Source: Saxidomus purpurata (lineage: Eukaryota; Mollusca; Bivalvia; Venerida; Veneridae). Taken from it: a DNA stretch of 64,000 nucleotides. Both the position numbers and the translations under genes were made by a program. The stretch's first letter is position 1. The number at the start of each line of letters is the position of its first letter. Positions 9,537 to 22,440 of this stretch are shown piece after piece. Under the pieces are notes generated by a model. It worked only from the letters and a program-made list of their open reading frames with translations. It was not told the DNA's origin and searched no databases. Where the stretch lies: NCBI GenBank assembly GCA_022818135.1, contig JAFMSR010000018.1, positions 1,077,552 through 1,141,551 on the forward strand, written 5' to 3'.

Positions 9537-12500
9537 GACAATTTCCTGTTACTTGTTGTTGATTAAATTACAGACAAGAGTTCAGATGCATAGTAACCAC
9601 TGGTAATTATCACCACAAGGCTAAAAGCACAGGTGATTTAATTTCACGCATCCAAACAACTGATGTTTCTTGTTTGTGATAACTATGTAAACTTAAATTC
9701 TAGTAAAAGTGATGTCTGTAATGTCATTTTTCTGCATGTTACAATTATTAAAAATGTTCTATTATTTGATGTACTATTTTACTTTTTTATTTCAGTGAAT
9801 TACAAGTGAATTGTTTGAAATATGAATGTAGCAGACAAGGAGGGATTCTAATTGCAGTAAATTTCCAACTCCCCATATAAATTGGTGAGTCTTTTAAGGA
9901 ACCTCACATGTTGTTAACTTTTTATGACCTGAAAGTGCACATATAACTGACAACAAATAAAAGGAGTCCACCTATAGATTTGGGGCCAACTACCTCCTGA
10001 CCTCTAATGTCAAGGTTTTCATGATTAAAAAGACCAATTTCTCGGTCTTCTCGAAAATTTTCTAAACAGTGCCTGACATTTGGTCATACCATCATAAAAC
10101 TTTGCCTGACCAATGAAATTTTTGCCTAGATTTGAACAACAAGGTCATAAAGTGCATGACATTTGATTAAACAGCAGCAAAAATTTACTTGACCGGCTAA
10201 ACTTCTGCTTAACAGGCACTTTTCAGGAAGGTTTCTAGTTGTTTTAGAGCAAAAAAGAAATGAAATTAAATAGAACATAAAAATGAAAATGTCGACTGAC
10301 GCTAGTTCTTACATTTTTTTTGGCAAGGAATCTACAAGTAACAACACAGTGATATTCCTTTGTTTGGCTTAAAATATGTTATACCCAAAAATGATAACAC
10401 CAGTAAAAAAAATTAAAAAATCACATTACGGATTTGTACATCAAAAACAGGACGCATATGTATTTTACAGTTAAGAATATTGTGCTCAAGTGTAACTTTT
10501 ATTCATTAATGTTTCAGATACTGTAGCGCGATTGGCTTTTATACTGAAAATTTTAAAAATCTTGTTTGAAAGTGGAAGGTTTAGAACTAAGATATGTGAT
10601 GTGTAGCATTGTCTTGTGAAAACTATTAAGTGTGTTCAAATTATGCCCTTCCTTGGGGTCACTAGCTTTTAGATAGACTTATATGGGGAACACATTAAAA
10701 ATCTTATCTGAAACTGCAATGCTTAGAGCTTTGATATTTGGTGTGTGGCATTGTCTTGTAGACTTCTACCAAGTTCGTTCAAATAATGCCTCTGGGGTCT
10801 AAATTGATAAGTGTTGTAAAATCAGACTCCAAACATAATCAAATGGAATTGAACAGGTTATTGTGATTCACAATTGGATAATAATAGAAAGGATATTCCT
10901 TTACCTAATAACATACAGAACTTTATACACTAACACCGGTATCAGTCATTTGTCAGATGTACTATGTAGTGATTTTAATCAGACAACAAATTGATTTATA
11001 CTGTCACAGTCTTTCATATGCAACTGTGGTGAAATTAACATATTGGACTATATATTACAAAACCATGCCCTTCTTTCAAAGCTACCAAATTTTAAATAAT
11101 TTATTTGACTATAGTTAAATTAATCTTTGATCAAAGGTAGGAGGTCAAAAGGTCCTTGTAAAACCTGAAGGGAAGATGAACTCTTGATGTACGTAATTGC
11201 TGGTTTTACAAGAAATTCTAATTTGAGACCTTAGGCCCCATTTTGGTAGATTTGACCAGTTAGCTGGAGTCTATAGTTTAAAAGAATGTCACAGAGAAAG
11301 ATCCAGGTTGGAATCCTGACACTTAACCAGGTGTGCTACTTTGAAGTATTCAAAACAAGAAAGCATGTGGTGTATATATTTTAAGCTCCAAAAGCATTGC
11401 AAAGTGCATTGAAAGCATTAAATTGCAGTACTTATACTTCTAAAACCATTCAAATTTTAGTAAGTGTGCTTCATTTCTTGTGTTGCCCTAATTCATTTTA
11501 TCATTAATGTGGACAATTCACCAAACACATTGTAAACAAATTTAAGGGAAATTGCCTGTAATTATTTAAAGCAAAAAAGAAGAAACAATCATCGATTATT
11601 CAAACTAAAATCGATTTATTCAATTTCAGAAGCTTTTCGATCAATTATTCTACTAGTATTATAATCGATCATCAGTACATCACTAAAATTGACCACACCC
11701 ATTGTGTTAAAATTGGTTTTAACTGAAGGCCAAAAATAATTTTAAACTTCATGTGCAACTTTTATCTGATACAACATTTGTCGTTTTCAGGGTATTGTCA
11801 GGCAATGTGGAAACAGTGTTCACAGATGATAGAAATTATGATTTCTACTCGATGAAGGTAAAACACATTTTTTTCAATTGACCTTTAATGCTGTTCAATT
11901 GGTGAGGAAAAACCAGAAAATAAATTAGCTTCTGAATTACCAAATGCATTTGTTTCTCATGCCATAATGCTTCTGTTATTTTAGCTCAATTCTTTGAAGA
12001 ATAAGGAGTGCTATTGCAGTAGCTTTTGCGTTGGCATTGAAGCTTTGGTTAAAGTTTTGCATGCAAGGTACTATCATGGACATATCTCAATAAGGCCTAA
12101 AAAATAGTCTGTTTGCTCTTACCCTACCGACCCTCTTTCTTTACCCATGACCCATTTTTTTTTATAATCCTGAAAAAAATAGCAAAAAGAAAATTTCTAT
12201 GTTCATGGAATTTGGTGTTGTCTGTGGTCAAAAGACATTTTTTATTGATTTCTTCCATAACTATAACACCCCAGACCTAGTAATGGCGGAATACTGTTAT
12301 AGATATTCATGAAATTACAAGTTTACATTAAAATAAAAACATTCCCTACCTACTGAAACATCTTTTGTCAGCATGTTAAAGGAAACAGACATAATTCTGT
12401 TTCAGGCCTAACAACTTATGGGATAGATTTGAAACTTTTTGACATTAAAGTGTGTGTCAGACAGTAAGGTTGTGGCATTTGATCACTTAGAAATTTTGGC

Positions 12501-13195
12501 TAAAGTTTGCATGCAAGGTATTATAAATTTTTATAATACACATATTTCAGTAATTACTTGTGAGATTGATTTGAAACTTCATTAAAGTCATCAGGGGTGT
12601 CTGACATTTAGGATTGTTGACTGGTCACAGATGATTTTTTTCCACCTGGTTTGTACCCCGCAATAGAAGGTATCTTACTTTTAAATTAATTGTAATGTAA
12701 AATTCTGAGAGTAATTGGTTTTTGTAAGAGGTTTATAGGGCTATAATTAACCTTATGTTCCTTTTCCCCACTTCTAAAATTTTGTTTTTATCCATTTATC
12801 TATAGGTGACCAAATCAACCAGAATGCTGAGGAAAGAAACAAAACATGACTGGGACAATACGTTTTTTGCAGGCAACAGTTGTAGATGGTCAATACTTTG
12901 ACCACATCAATGAAAGTCCTCTCCAGTACAAGCTGCTGTCATCACAAAAATGATTGCCGTGTTTACAACTTTAAAAAGAGTTCCTGATATTGCCACTCAA
13001 ACGTTAATGATGGACAAAGAAGTTAACTGTCACCTTTTGTCACTAGTGGATTCAATCAACTAAATGTAAAAATACGTAACAATAAGCATGCAAAATTTAT
13101 CTTTTATTTTAACACTGTTTTTTTATGATGTTAATCCTGACCAGTAAACATTTAATTGCTTTAGTTGTAAAAGTCACAAGTTACTAGAACAATCT
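9537..13195. other. intergenic DNA with diffuse repeats
   Basis: No gene recognised. Near 12030-12100, 12480-12640 and 16690-16760 related text (AAGTTTGCATGCAAGGTA ... ATGGACATATCTCA) marks a dispersed repeat. 10500-10850 resembles the inner units of P1 elements (AGCTTTGATATTTGGTGTGTGGCATTG type). Nothing else supported. Confidence 0.45.
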
Positions 13196-13660
13196 CCCTT
13201 AAGGTCCATGTTTTGGGTCACCAGGTCAAAGGTCAAGGTCATATGGGCTCGAAATAGTAATATCTTGTTAGCTCTTAATATCCAAAACCCTGATCAGAAT
13301 TTAATGATACTTTACAGGAGCGATAAGTACAATGCCTAGTTGTGCATGTTCCATGTTTTAGGTCACTAGGTCAAAGATCAAGATCACAGGGGCACTAGAT
13401 AATGAATTCATGTGCGCTCTTTATCTCCTAAACATCTGGTCCCAATTCAATGATATTTGACAGAAGTGATAAGTACCATGCCTAGTTGTGCATGGTTGAT
13501 GTTTCGGGTCGTCAGGTCAAGGTCCCAGGGGTCTGACATAATAAAATCGTGTGCAGTCTTAATCTCCAAACCCCTGGTCAGAATTTAATTATACTTAGTA
13601 ACTTTACGGAACTGATAAGTGCAAGGTCTTAAGTTGTGCAGGTCCAGTAATTAAAGCATC
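13195..13660 (+). repeat. three ~140-bp tandem units with AGGTCAAGGTCA
   Basis: Units share GTCCATGTTT-GGGTCA-AGGTCAAGGTC, a 'CTCTTAATCTCC' type block, and GATAAGTACAATGCCTAGTTGTGCA. The reverse complement of this unit is at 44392-44603, next to a TTCGGGGGTATAA hairpin end. This shows it is the inner part of another pearl-like family. Confidence 0.7.
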
Positions 13661-13802
13661 AAATGTTAGATAAATTCTATACACATGTACACTTTAAATG
13701 CAGGTAAATTTTCTTGAGATACTGATTTTTTTGCTATAGTTATATGTATTAAATATGTTACAGTGATATAATTGCTCAAAATAATCCTTCTGTATGTTTT
13801 TT

Positions 13803-14610
13803 GGCTCACCTGGCTTCGCCAGGGTGAGCTTTTCTGATGGATGATTGTCCGTCGTCCGTCAACATTTTGATTCTAATGACATCTCCTCTGAAACCGCTAG
13901 GCCAATGTTGATGAAACTATGCAGGGATGTTCCTTGCCTGAAGCTCTACCCAAAATTGTTCAAAGAATTCCATTCCATGCAGAACTGGTTGCTATGGTAA
14001 CAATTAGGAAAAACTTAAAAATCTTCTTCTCTGTAACCACAAGGCATAGAGCTTAGATATTTGGCATGTAGCATTGTCTCTTGGACCTCTACCAAGATAG
14101 TTCAAATTATGACCCCCGGGTCAAAATTGTCCCCGCGCGGGTGGTCACTTAGTTTTGCATAGGCTTATACAGGAAAAACTTTAAAAATCTTCTCTGAAAC
14201 CACAAGGCCTAGAGCTTAGATATTTGGCATGTAGCATTGTTTAGTGGACTTCTACTAAGATTGTACATGGGTTGACCCCCAGGTCAAAATTGACTCCGCA
14301 TGGGTTGTCACCTAACTTTGCATAGGCTTATAAATAAGAAAAACTTTAAAAAAATCTTCTTCTCTGAAACCACAAGGCCTAGAGCTTAGATATTTGGCAT
14401 ATAGCATTGCCTAGTAGACCTACTCAAAGTTTGTTCAAATTATGCCCCTGGGGGTCAAAATTGGCCTTTCCTGGGGGGAGGAATCATTTGTTTTACAAAG
14501 AAGTATATAGGAAAACCCTATTTGGTATATGACATTGTCTAGTGATCTTCCACCAGGCAAGTGGACTTGTACCAAGGTGAGCGATATAGGGCTATCTTGT
14601 CCCTCTTGTT
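13803..14610 (+). mobile_element. pearl-like element P1, second copy
   Basis: Opens with CTCACCTGG-cttcg-CCAGGGTGAG and GTCCGTCGTCCGTC and closes with GGTGAGCGATATAGGGCTATCTTGTCCCTCTTGTT. Internal units match 3145-3954 in order and spacing. No ORF. Confidence 0.8.
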
Positions 14611-14744
14611 TATTTAAAAAGTAATTAAATTAAACAACATTAAAATATGAAAGTATTTGATATATAGCCAAGAATTAAACTGTAGTGATCGTCTTTAAGG
14701 ATTTTAGAACAACTCACCACAAATCTTCACCATATTGAGATGAT

Positions 14745-16200
14745 GTGCAGAGCATATGTTACAACCACCTAGGGTAAAGGTCAGGGTCACTGTTACTATA
14801 ACTAGAAAAATGGTTTCCGCTCAATAACTCGAGTTAGGAGTGACCAATGGCAAAGAAACATGGTGTGTAGGTAGCTTGCATACAGAGAAAGCTAGGGATT
14901 TTATTGTAGGTCACTAGGGTCAAGGTCACTGTTACTAATAATATTTTAAATTTTCACGTTTGTTTAGTTTTTAAATTGTTTTCAGCAAAAAAAAAATTCT
15001 TTACGAAGTCAAGGTCACTGTTAATATAAATAGATTTTTAAACAAGTTCTGAAATTGTTTTCAGCAAAAAAGATAAAAGAAGGTCACTGTTACTTAAGAT
15101 AGATTTTTGTTTTATTTTAATATTGTGTTTAAGTATTACAACCATTGACAAACTGCCATGGGGAGACATATGTTTTTGTGACAAAAACAACCATATAGTT
15201 TGGGATTATTTTTGGTTCAGTCACCCAAAGGTCATGTACACAGTTGCAAAAAAATGGAAAAACAATTTACTGTTAATATCTTGAGTTAATATCTATCATC
15301 AAAAAACTTGAGGGATTGGTAGCGCATTGGAAAATAGTTTAGAGTCAATCAGGTCAATGTCAAGGTCATTGTTAAAAAATATAAAAAGCTTTTCCAGTGG
15401 ATAACTTTAGTGTAGATTGCTGTAAATATAAATATTTAGTCTGAAACAGTCTGTCTGCAAAATCTCCTGTGAGACTGAAAAGCATTCCACCTAGGATATT
15501 GAAAATTGCTGAAATAGTGATTTCAAAGATCTTGGTCTTTAGCTCTACTGGATGAAGTCCAGCAATTTTCATTTGATTTTGATAAAACTTAAATCCCAGC
15601 AACTTTTAGAAGGCCCCTATTGTTGTAAGGTCATTGGGTTGCCTTGATAACAATCTTTTAGTAAAAGTTTTCTTTCAATTTTCATCAAACTTGCTCAGAT
15701 GATTCTTTTTGTGGTCAATGGGTCAAAGGCCAAAGTCACAGCTACTTCTGATAGCGTTTCCTTGATAATGTATCTACTGGTCACAGTTTTCTTTCAACTT
15801 TCATCAAACTTGCTCAGAAGGTTTCCTGTAACAAGTGAATGATCTCTATTCTTTTTGTGGTCAGAGGTCAAAGGTCAAGGTCACAGTTACCTCTGTTAGA
15901 TTTTCTTGGATAAAGCTCTACAGGTTTTCAATCAACTTTCATCAAATTCTTCAAAAGTGCTCAGAAGATTCACTGCAACATGTAGATGATCCCAATTGTT
16001 TTTGGGGTCAAAGGTCAAGGTCACAGTGACTTTTGTTAGATCTTCCTTGATAATGCTCTTTGGGTCACAGTTTTCATACAACTTTCATGAAACTTGCTCA
16101 GAAGGTTCCCTGTAACATGGAACCTGTAGATGATCCCTATCATTTTGAGGTTAGTGGGTCAAAGGTCAAGGTCCAAGTGATCAAAACTTGGAAATCTTTC
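14745..16200 (+). repeat. tandem units with AAGGTCAAGGTCAC and CATCAAACTTGCTCAGA
   Basis: Two repeat types follow each other. The first (14745-15090) has GGTTTCCGCTCAATAACTC-like text and is the inverse of 44885-45540. The second (15640-16190) repeats TTTCAACTTTCATCAAACTTGCTCAGAAG and GGTCAAAGGTCAAGGTCACAG at about 120-150 bp. Short ORFs here are repeat by-products. Confidence 0.65.
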
Positions 16201-17825
16201 CTTCTCAATATCCGGTGCATGGATAAGTATTGATCATAATATGTTTCAAGCAATGTCTGTGTTCGAGCTAAATATGCGAAGTAATTGCTTTGTTTGTTGT
16301 AATTTTGTATTTATGTATACTGCATGAAATATAAGTAATAACTTTTGTTAGGAATGAGAATAGGGAAAACTTGATATGTAGGTACCTTTTTGGATTATTT
16401 TTGGTTCAGTTGTTCCAATGTCATCCTCAGTGTTGTTAAAAATAGAAGAAACATAATGTTCTAATATCTTTAGTTCTGATTGACCTATCATCGCAACACT
16501 TGCACATCGGAATATGATTTGGTGTAATTCGGGCCAATGTCACGGTCATTGTCAGTAAGAATAAATAAAGGTTTCCAGTGCATTGGATGACTTCAATGTA
16601 GATTGTTGCAAATATACATAGTAAGCCTACATCAATCTGTCTGCAAAATCGAAAAGGATTTTGAAAACCATTGTAGTTTTACTTAGAAATTCCTATTTAT
16701 AGTCCTGTGTGCAAGGTACTGTCATGGACATATCTCAGTTGTCACTTGTAGCATCAGTTAAAGTTTTTAAACACTCCTTACTAACTGTTTCTCAATTTTG
16801 AAACTGGGTAATCTAGGTCAAATTTTAGAGAAAAAAACGTTAATAAGTAGTTGATAAGAAAATTTCAGATGAGGATTGAGATATATCCCAAAACGAGGCT
16901 CTTGAGTTTAAAAGACTGAGGTCTATAGCTTAGATATTTTGCGTATAACATTTTGTATCAGTTGTTCAAATAATTATGTAAAGATCAAGGTCAAACATCA
17001 ACTATGCAAGCATTGTAAAATCGTTTGCCATTGGGTCCTCAATATTGATTGGCATAAAATGACCACTACCCTCATTTCAATCACTGGGCCATAGATAAGG
17101 TGTTTTTCGATTATCAATTAAACGAATTTGCTTGTTACTCATTATTGACTTTAACATTTTATTTCTGCAAAATTATTGGTTTTGTTAAATGGTTGTAGTG
17201 TTGACTGATAGCTACTTTGTAATGCAGTAATACATGTATATGTTCTATGCATACAAACAACACTAAGTTACATGTACCCGAAATACAAACAGAATTATCT
17301 ATATCAGAATGTGTTTATGTTGTTTTTACAAAGACCGACATGTTTTCCACACCCCATACCCACGTACGTTAAACACTTATTACCAATAAAAGATCGAAGC
17401 TATTTCAATAACAGTTTCAAAACACTTTTTGGTAGATCCCTGGTGTCGAGCGGGCGAGGTATGTAGGTAGACGTTAGTCCGACTCTTCATGCTAGAAGTG
17501 CCTGAATGATAGCATGAAGGGAAACGCCTCGTCTATTCAGGCGAAGACAATTTGAGAATGTGAGTGCTTGCCAGGCAAGGCTCCGCAATCCCAAGTGCCC
17601 GTTGCATTATATTCGTGACACAGTGCCTTGGGTGCGCTGCGGGTCGTCAGTCTGTCAGACATTCGCACTTCCGAATTCATCGACACCCAGGTAAATAAAA
17701 ATGCTCTATAAAATGTTTGTACACACCCTCCAACCAATAAGAGCCTTGACAAAGTTGAGTGACATATCTATAAAATCCCTCTGTTAACCTAGAGAAAATG
17801 CTGGAATAAAGCAATATTATTAAAA
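16200..17825. other. intergenic DNA; GC-richer patch at 17440-17700
   Basis: Mostly repeat remnants to about 16760. The 17440-17700 segment is clearly richer in G+C than its surroundings and contains CpGs, which could mark a promoter or first exon. No open frame or recognisable product supports a gene. Confidence 0.35.
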
Positions 17826-17827
17826 GT

Positions 17828-17945
17828 ACTATGTTGATGCACCGCATCAACATAGTTGCTTATACAGCTAATGTATAGTAAGCAAACTATGTTCATGCAG
17901 ATGCATGAACATAGTTACTATGTTGATGCGGTGCATGAACATAGT
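17828..17945. repeat. cluster of three near-perfect hairpins
   Basis: Hairpin 1 (17828-17856): 13-bp stem ACTATGTTGATGC with loop ACC. Hairpin 2 (17885-17916): 15-bp perfect stem AACTATGTTCATGCA with a 2-base loop. Hairpin 3 (17917-17945): 13-bp stem with one mismatch and loop GGT, complementary to the loop of hairpin 1. All six arms are versions of one 13-15 base word, so they can also pair with each other. Confidence 0.9.
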
Positions 17946-17949
17946 TGGC

Positions 17950-20100
17950 TATATGTAATATATAATATCAATATTGAACCACTGGATATAGAAGGTTTCA
18001 GGAAATTGACGCATGCGTAGTAAACTATGTTTCAAAATGTTTTTGTTATCTGGGCAAGTCGGTAATATAATTGAATAGCAGTTATGAGTTTAAATAATAC
18101 CGTGTTCTATGTTTTTCCTACTACAAACTCATGAGAAGTACCAAATACCATAATCCTGCAGGCGGGTACGTCCAAGCGAAAACAGAGTTGAAAAAGTCCC
18201 TTAAATGTTCATTACCATTAAATCTCCATCTGATTGTATTTTAGTTTTGTATATGAATTGGGTAAAACTTAAAATTTCTTTCTGTAAATTATACCTTCGG
18301 GAAATGCTTCAATCTCGATAAAGCACTCCAAGCCATAGATTTTATTAAGTAAACGCTTTCTGATAATACTTAGAACTTACTTCGTGAAGACCATTATTTA
18401 ATTAGCAACTTCATTATTTCAAAGTGATGATGGGTCTTTCAATTAGTACTAATAGTTTCGTTAGTTATGGTAGTGTGACTTTTATCATTTTGATGTTTGC
18501 TCTTGTCGAGTATGAATAAGAATAATGACATGACACCATCGTCGTGAAACCACCGTTTACCTTTAAATGAGAAAGTGTCTCGATAAAGTTATAAAAGAAA
18601 AACTATACATGTAACGTCGGACTGATAAAGAAATTCGTCAGAGTTCTGGATCGCGTTTTGCGGCGAGTGGAAAAGTTTAGGAAAGTGATGTATCTCCTTT
18701 GCAGTACAGACCTAACGTGAGACGGGTATGTCAGCTTGCTTTATCGGGCAGATACGAAGGCAAATTCTGATGAAATGAAAAAGAAATGAGTTAAACTCAA
18801 GCCACTAAATAAATGCAGATTCTCAACACATGAAAGGATGTGCACTGTCATAGCATGGCAAAGAACATACAAAATCGTCTTTCTCCATACAGTCATATGC
18901 AGGCAGATGTGTGTTGCTTATAGCCGTAACTGCAATCAAATAGACAAAGGTATGTAGAATATACAAATGGAATAACAAATGACTGTATAGTGGATATCAA
19001 AGGGAAGTGAATTAGATCCAAAAAATGATACTTAAGATATACACTACAGTCGTTAATTCTGCTCAACCATTTCTGACATTAGTTGATACAAACAAATATT
19101 TATCATACATAACTGATATAAAATCATTTTAGGACTGGGCTAGTCAAAGAAAATTTTGTTATTTTTCAATTGTGTTCAAAAGGAACAATACTGTGTTACA
19201 TCATTTTTTTAATATATTTATGTTATTTAGCTATAACTTTTGCAATAACTATTTTTTAATGATTGTAAACCATTGGTGAATGGATTCATGTAAATTGTGA
19301 TGGTCACATTAAAGGGTATTATCAGTTTAAAACCCACGATTTGGCAATTACCAAATAATCCTACGCAATCACTTTAAGTTAAAATTTGATACTTTTATCA
19401 ACCGAGTGATCTCTTTTATCTACACGGAAAAGGGACATCCTTATCTACACGGAAAAAGGACATCCTTATCTACACGGAAAAGGGACATCCTTATCTACAC
19501 GGAAAAGGGACATCCTTATTTTATGAACCGAGCACTATCCTCAAAATTACGACATATATTTCCGAAAACTTTACCACAGATTTTTTCTCCAAAACTGTGT
19601 ATCCAACAAAAGCTGCAATGTGTTCGTTAGAGGCATCTTGTGAATGTGAGTCCTACCTAGCCTTAGCCACGTACAGTTTGCTCAGCCTGAAGTTGTAAAG
19701 ATCCAAGACAATAATCAATTATGAAGGTTTCATTTGTAGACATATATTGCTGTTAAAATATACATATAAAATATAAATGCAGAAACCACTATTTGAACTG
19801 ATCCGTAATACGAATTCACCTAGCAATGCCAAATACAAACTCGCTCACTCTCAGTTGCTTGTGAAAAAATGTTATTTTCAAAAATGATATACTGAAACAT
19901 AAAATGTATTTAGGTAATGGCTAAAACCAACACCATAAGTAAAAACTAATTGAAAATGTTGGTGTGTTTGGTTTAACGGCACTGCTTCGCTATATGTTTA
20001 TATTGGGATTTTTCAAAAGCGTTTGTAACGCTTTATACTTTGGTGGCGTATAATTTCAAATAAACAGATATACTTTACAGAAATTTATACTGGAACATTT
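17950..20100. other. intergenic DNA
   Basis: No gene recognised. 18290-18350 contains GAAATGCTTCAATCTCGATAAAGCACTCCAAGCCATAGAT-type text that recurs at 36286-36325, marking a dispersed repeat end. Confidence 0.45.
19419..19518 (+). repeat. 25-bp minisatellite, 4 copies
   Basis: TCTACACGGAAAAGGGACATCC followed by TTA is repeated four times with one base variation in the second copy. Confidence 0.9.
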
Positions 20101-20429
20101 TTATGTTACAATTCCTCTAAAATATGTTATTTTCAGAGAGTTTGAAGAACATATTTGTTTCAAGAAAATCTGAGAGCGAGCAGCGAAAAACCGCACGGCT
20201 ACAACCCCTAAAGATCAAGTGTTTACTACGGTAACACTTTTGACGACCACCATAAGCACAAATAACGCTGTTGTGAAATACCAATTTTTGTAAGTTTTCA
20301 AAGCAGAGCGTGACTCGTACCCGTAAGTTACTCGGAAATGCAAGAAGTAACAGTTTTAAAAGCCTCTCCGTCCTTTGTAACCCACAAACTTAAAGCCATC
20401 TCAATATTAGCAGTATCTATACCGTGTAG

Positions 20430-22130
20430 TAATATTTGCAGGTAGTCAGTGGTCTTTGCGGCAAAAATACAACTAGTTATTTTATTTGCATGGCCACTGT
20501 TTCTCATGTTTTGTCGGGCCAAGAGAAATTCGAAAAGGTCGTTACCCAGGATTCATACGTAAGTTTCCAGAATCTGACACTGTTTACTACAGCATGTCCC
20601 AGATTAAGGGCGTCGGTGCTCTAGTGGAGGGGGTTTATCGAATCAAGACAGAACATGCCATTTTACTCCAATTTTCCACTAGACAGGAATCAGGCGTTCA
20701 CATATAGGGAACTGCGGAATGAAGCTGAAAGAGGAACATTTTCTGTTAAAAAAATTCAAGAAGGTATGAACGACTTTCTAAAAACGAGCGGAAATACATG
20801 AACAAAGCAAAGGTCTTTGAAATTACCGGGCCAGAGAAATTCAAGAAGGTATGAAAGACTTTCATAAAAGTGGAAGGAAATTCAGACCAAAAAATTGCCG
20901 GGTCCAGAGATAGTATATTCAAAGAACCAGCCGGTCACAGAGACATTTTATATGTTGCAGAGAAAGAAACCAGCATTAAACCAGTGAAAATTACTATTGA
21001 GGAATTTGGACAGGACCAGGCAAATCAAGAGAATGAACGGGAACATGTCGAGCTTTTGTCAGTAAGATTTGTATTGCCCTTAACTAAATCCCATTTTGTG
21101 TCTCACATTTTCAGTCCAGCAAAATCTACATCAAACAACATCTGAAACATGAACTGCCAATCAACTGAACGTTTCTCCAAAACCAGCATCTTCTCCTGGG
21201 ATAGAGCTAAAAGAGGAGCATTTTCAAGATGATATGAAAGACTTTCATAAAAGTGGAAGGAGATTCGGAGCAAAATGTGTTTGAATTTTTCTGGTCCAAA
21301 GATAGCATATGCAAGAAACCAGCAGAGATAATTTATATTAGTCAGCCAAATGTCTATGCATAGAATGAAACCAGTATTAAACCAGTGGAAGGTATTATTG
21401 GACCAATGAGTTCAAGAGAATGAACGAGAACATGATGAGCTTCTATCAATCGCGAAACAGTTGTCAGAATTGTCTGGTTTTCATTAATCAAAATATTTCA
21501 CAAACAAACATGTGCATCAAGAAGAAGATGCAATCATTGAGGACATGTTAGATGCTGAAGAAGTTGTTTTAGCCAACTTATGTAGCAGCGTACAAGTAAT
21601 AAAACACATGATGATGTAAGAGACAATACAAGTAAGATTTAATTGACAGAACAACCAGATATGAAGAAAGATTGTGTTATGGAAAGCTATGAATATATGC
21701 CAGAAATAGAGAATGATGTCCATGCAGTTGATGAATCTGCTGCAAGTTAATGGAATCAACCTCGAAGTAACAGATCAACCTTGTTGAAACTGGTGGTCAG
21801 GGGAATATTCCTGCCACGTCAATTTTAACAAATATGGAAGAACTAGTGCCACAAAACACTTCACCCAAAAACATTGAGTAGGAAATGGTATATTAGATTA
21901 AAGATGGATCAGTGATATATGTATGTTTGCCAGAAGACTAAACATTACAATAGAAGCAGAAGTGCTAGAAGCGACAGGAGAGTCTGACGTATTTGGAGAA
22001 ACGTGTGAATGTTGCTCAAGAAACTGGAGAAGCAGATTTGGAGCGTAATGAACCAGTTCAAGAAATTCAAGAAGAAACATTGTAAAAGATGACCAGCCGA
22101 TTGCTGAAACTACTGGTACATCAATAAGTG
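20430..22130 (+). pseudogene. decayed coding-like region with duplicated acidic segments, family unknown
   Basis: Several short plus-strand frames have coding-like composition but are broken by stops and shifts. AAAGACTTTCATAAAAGTGGAAGGA occurs near 20848 and near 21238. A Gln/Asn/Glu-rich segment (ENEREH near 21033) has a decayed second copy near 21420. From 21516 an acidic frame (Glu/Asp-rich) runs to a stop near 21617, with similar Glu-rich fragments to about 22080. This looks like an old gene or retrocopy with duplicated exons. I cannot name the family. Confidence 0.3.
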
Positions 22131-22440
22131 AACAAGAGCTGTCCCTGGTAAGTGACGAATGCCCCCGAAAGAGGTGTCTCGCAGTCTGTGTCCTCTCCAT
22201 GTGCTCAATAAATGTGCTATGCAATTTTAAAATCCATGCATACAGTATTCCATTACTTTTAAACACTAAGTGTGACCTTGACCTTTGAGGTAGGGACATG
22301 GGTCTTGCACGCAACACATCGGCTTGATGTGCTGAACATTTGTGCCAAGTTATTTTAAAATCCTTCAATACATGACAAAGTTATAGTCCGGACACAAATG
22401 TATGCCCCCATCCCACCCCCGAGATCAAACATAACCCTTT
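22131..22440 (+). mobile_element. pearl-like element P3 (ACAAGAGCTGTCC), truncated copy
   Basis: Starts AACAAGAGCTGTCCCTGG and matches the first 300 bases of the element inserted in cGLR copy A (38688-39728), including GAATGCCCCCGAAAGAGGTG and GTGACCTTGACCTTTGAGG. It stops shortly after the first GTCCGGACAC, without the hairpin end. Confidence 0.7.

Noticed and set aside
15372..16029. ORFs at 15372-15602 (minus) and 15835-16029 (plus)
   Set aside because: They lie within AGGTCAAGGTCA tandem repeats and reuse repeat text.
17440..17760. Promoter/first exon or histone-like gene in the GC-richer patch
   Set aside because: Only base composition supports it; no open frame with recognisable product and no clear splice structure.
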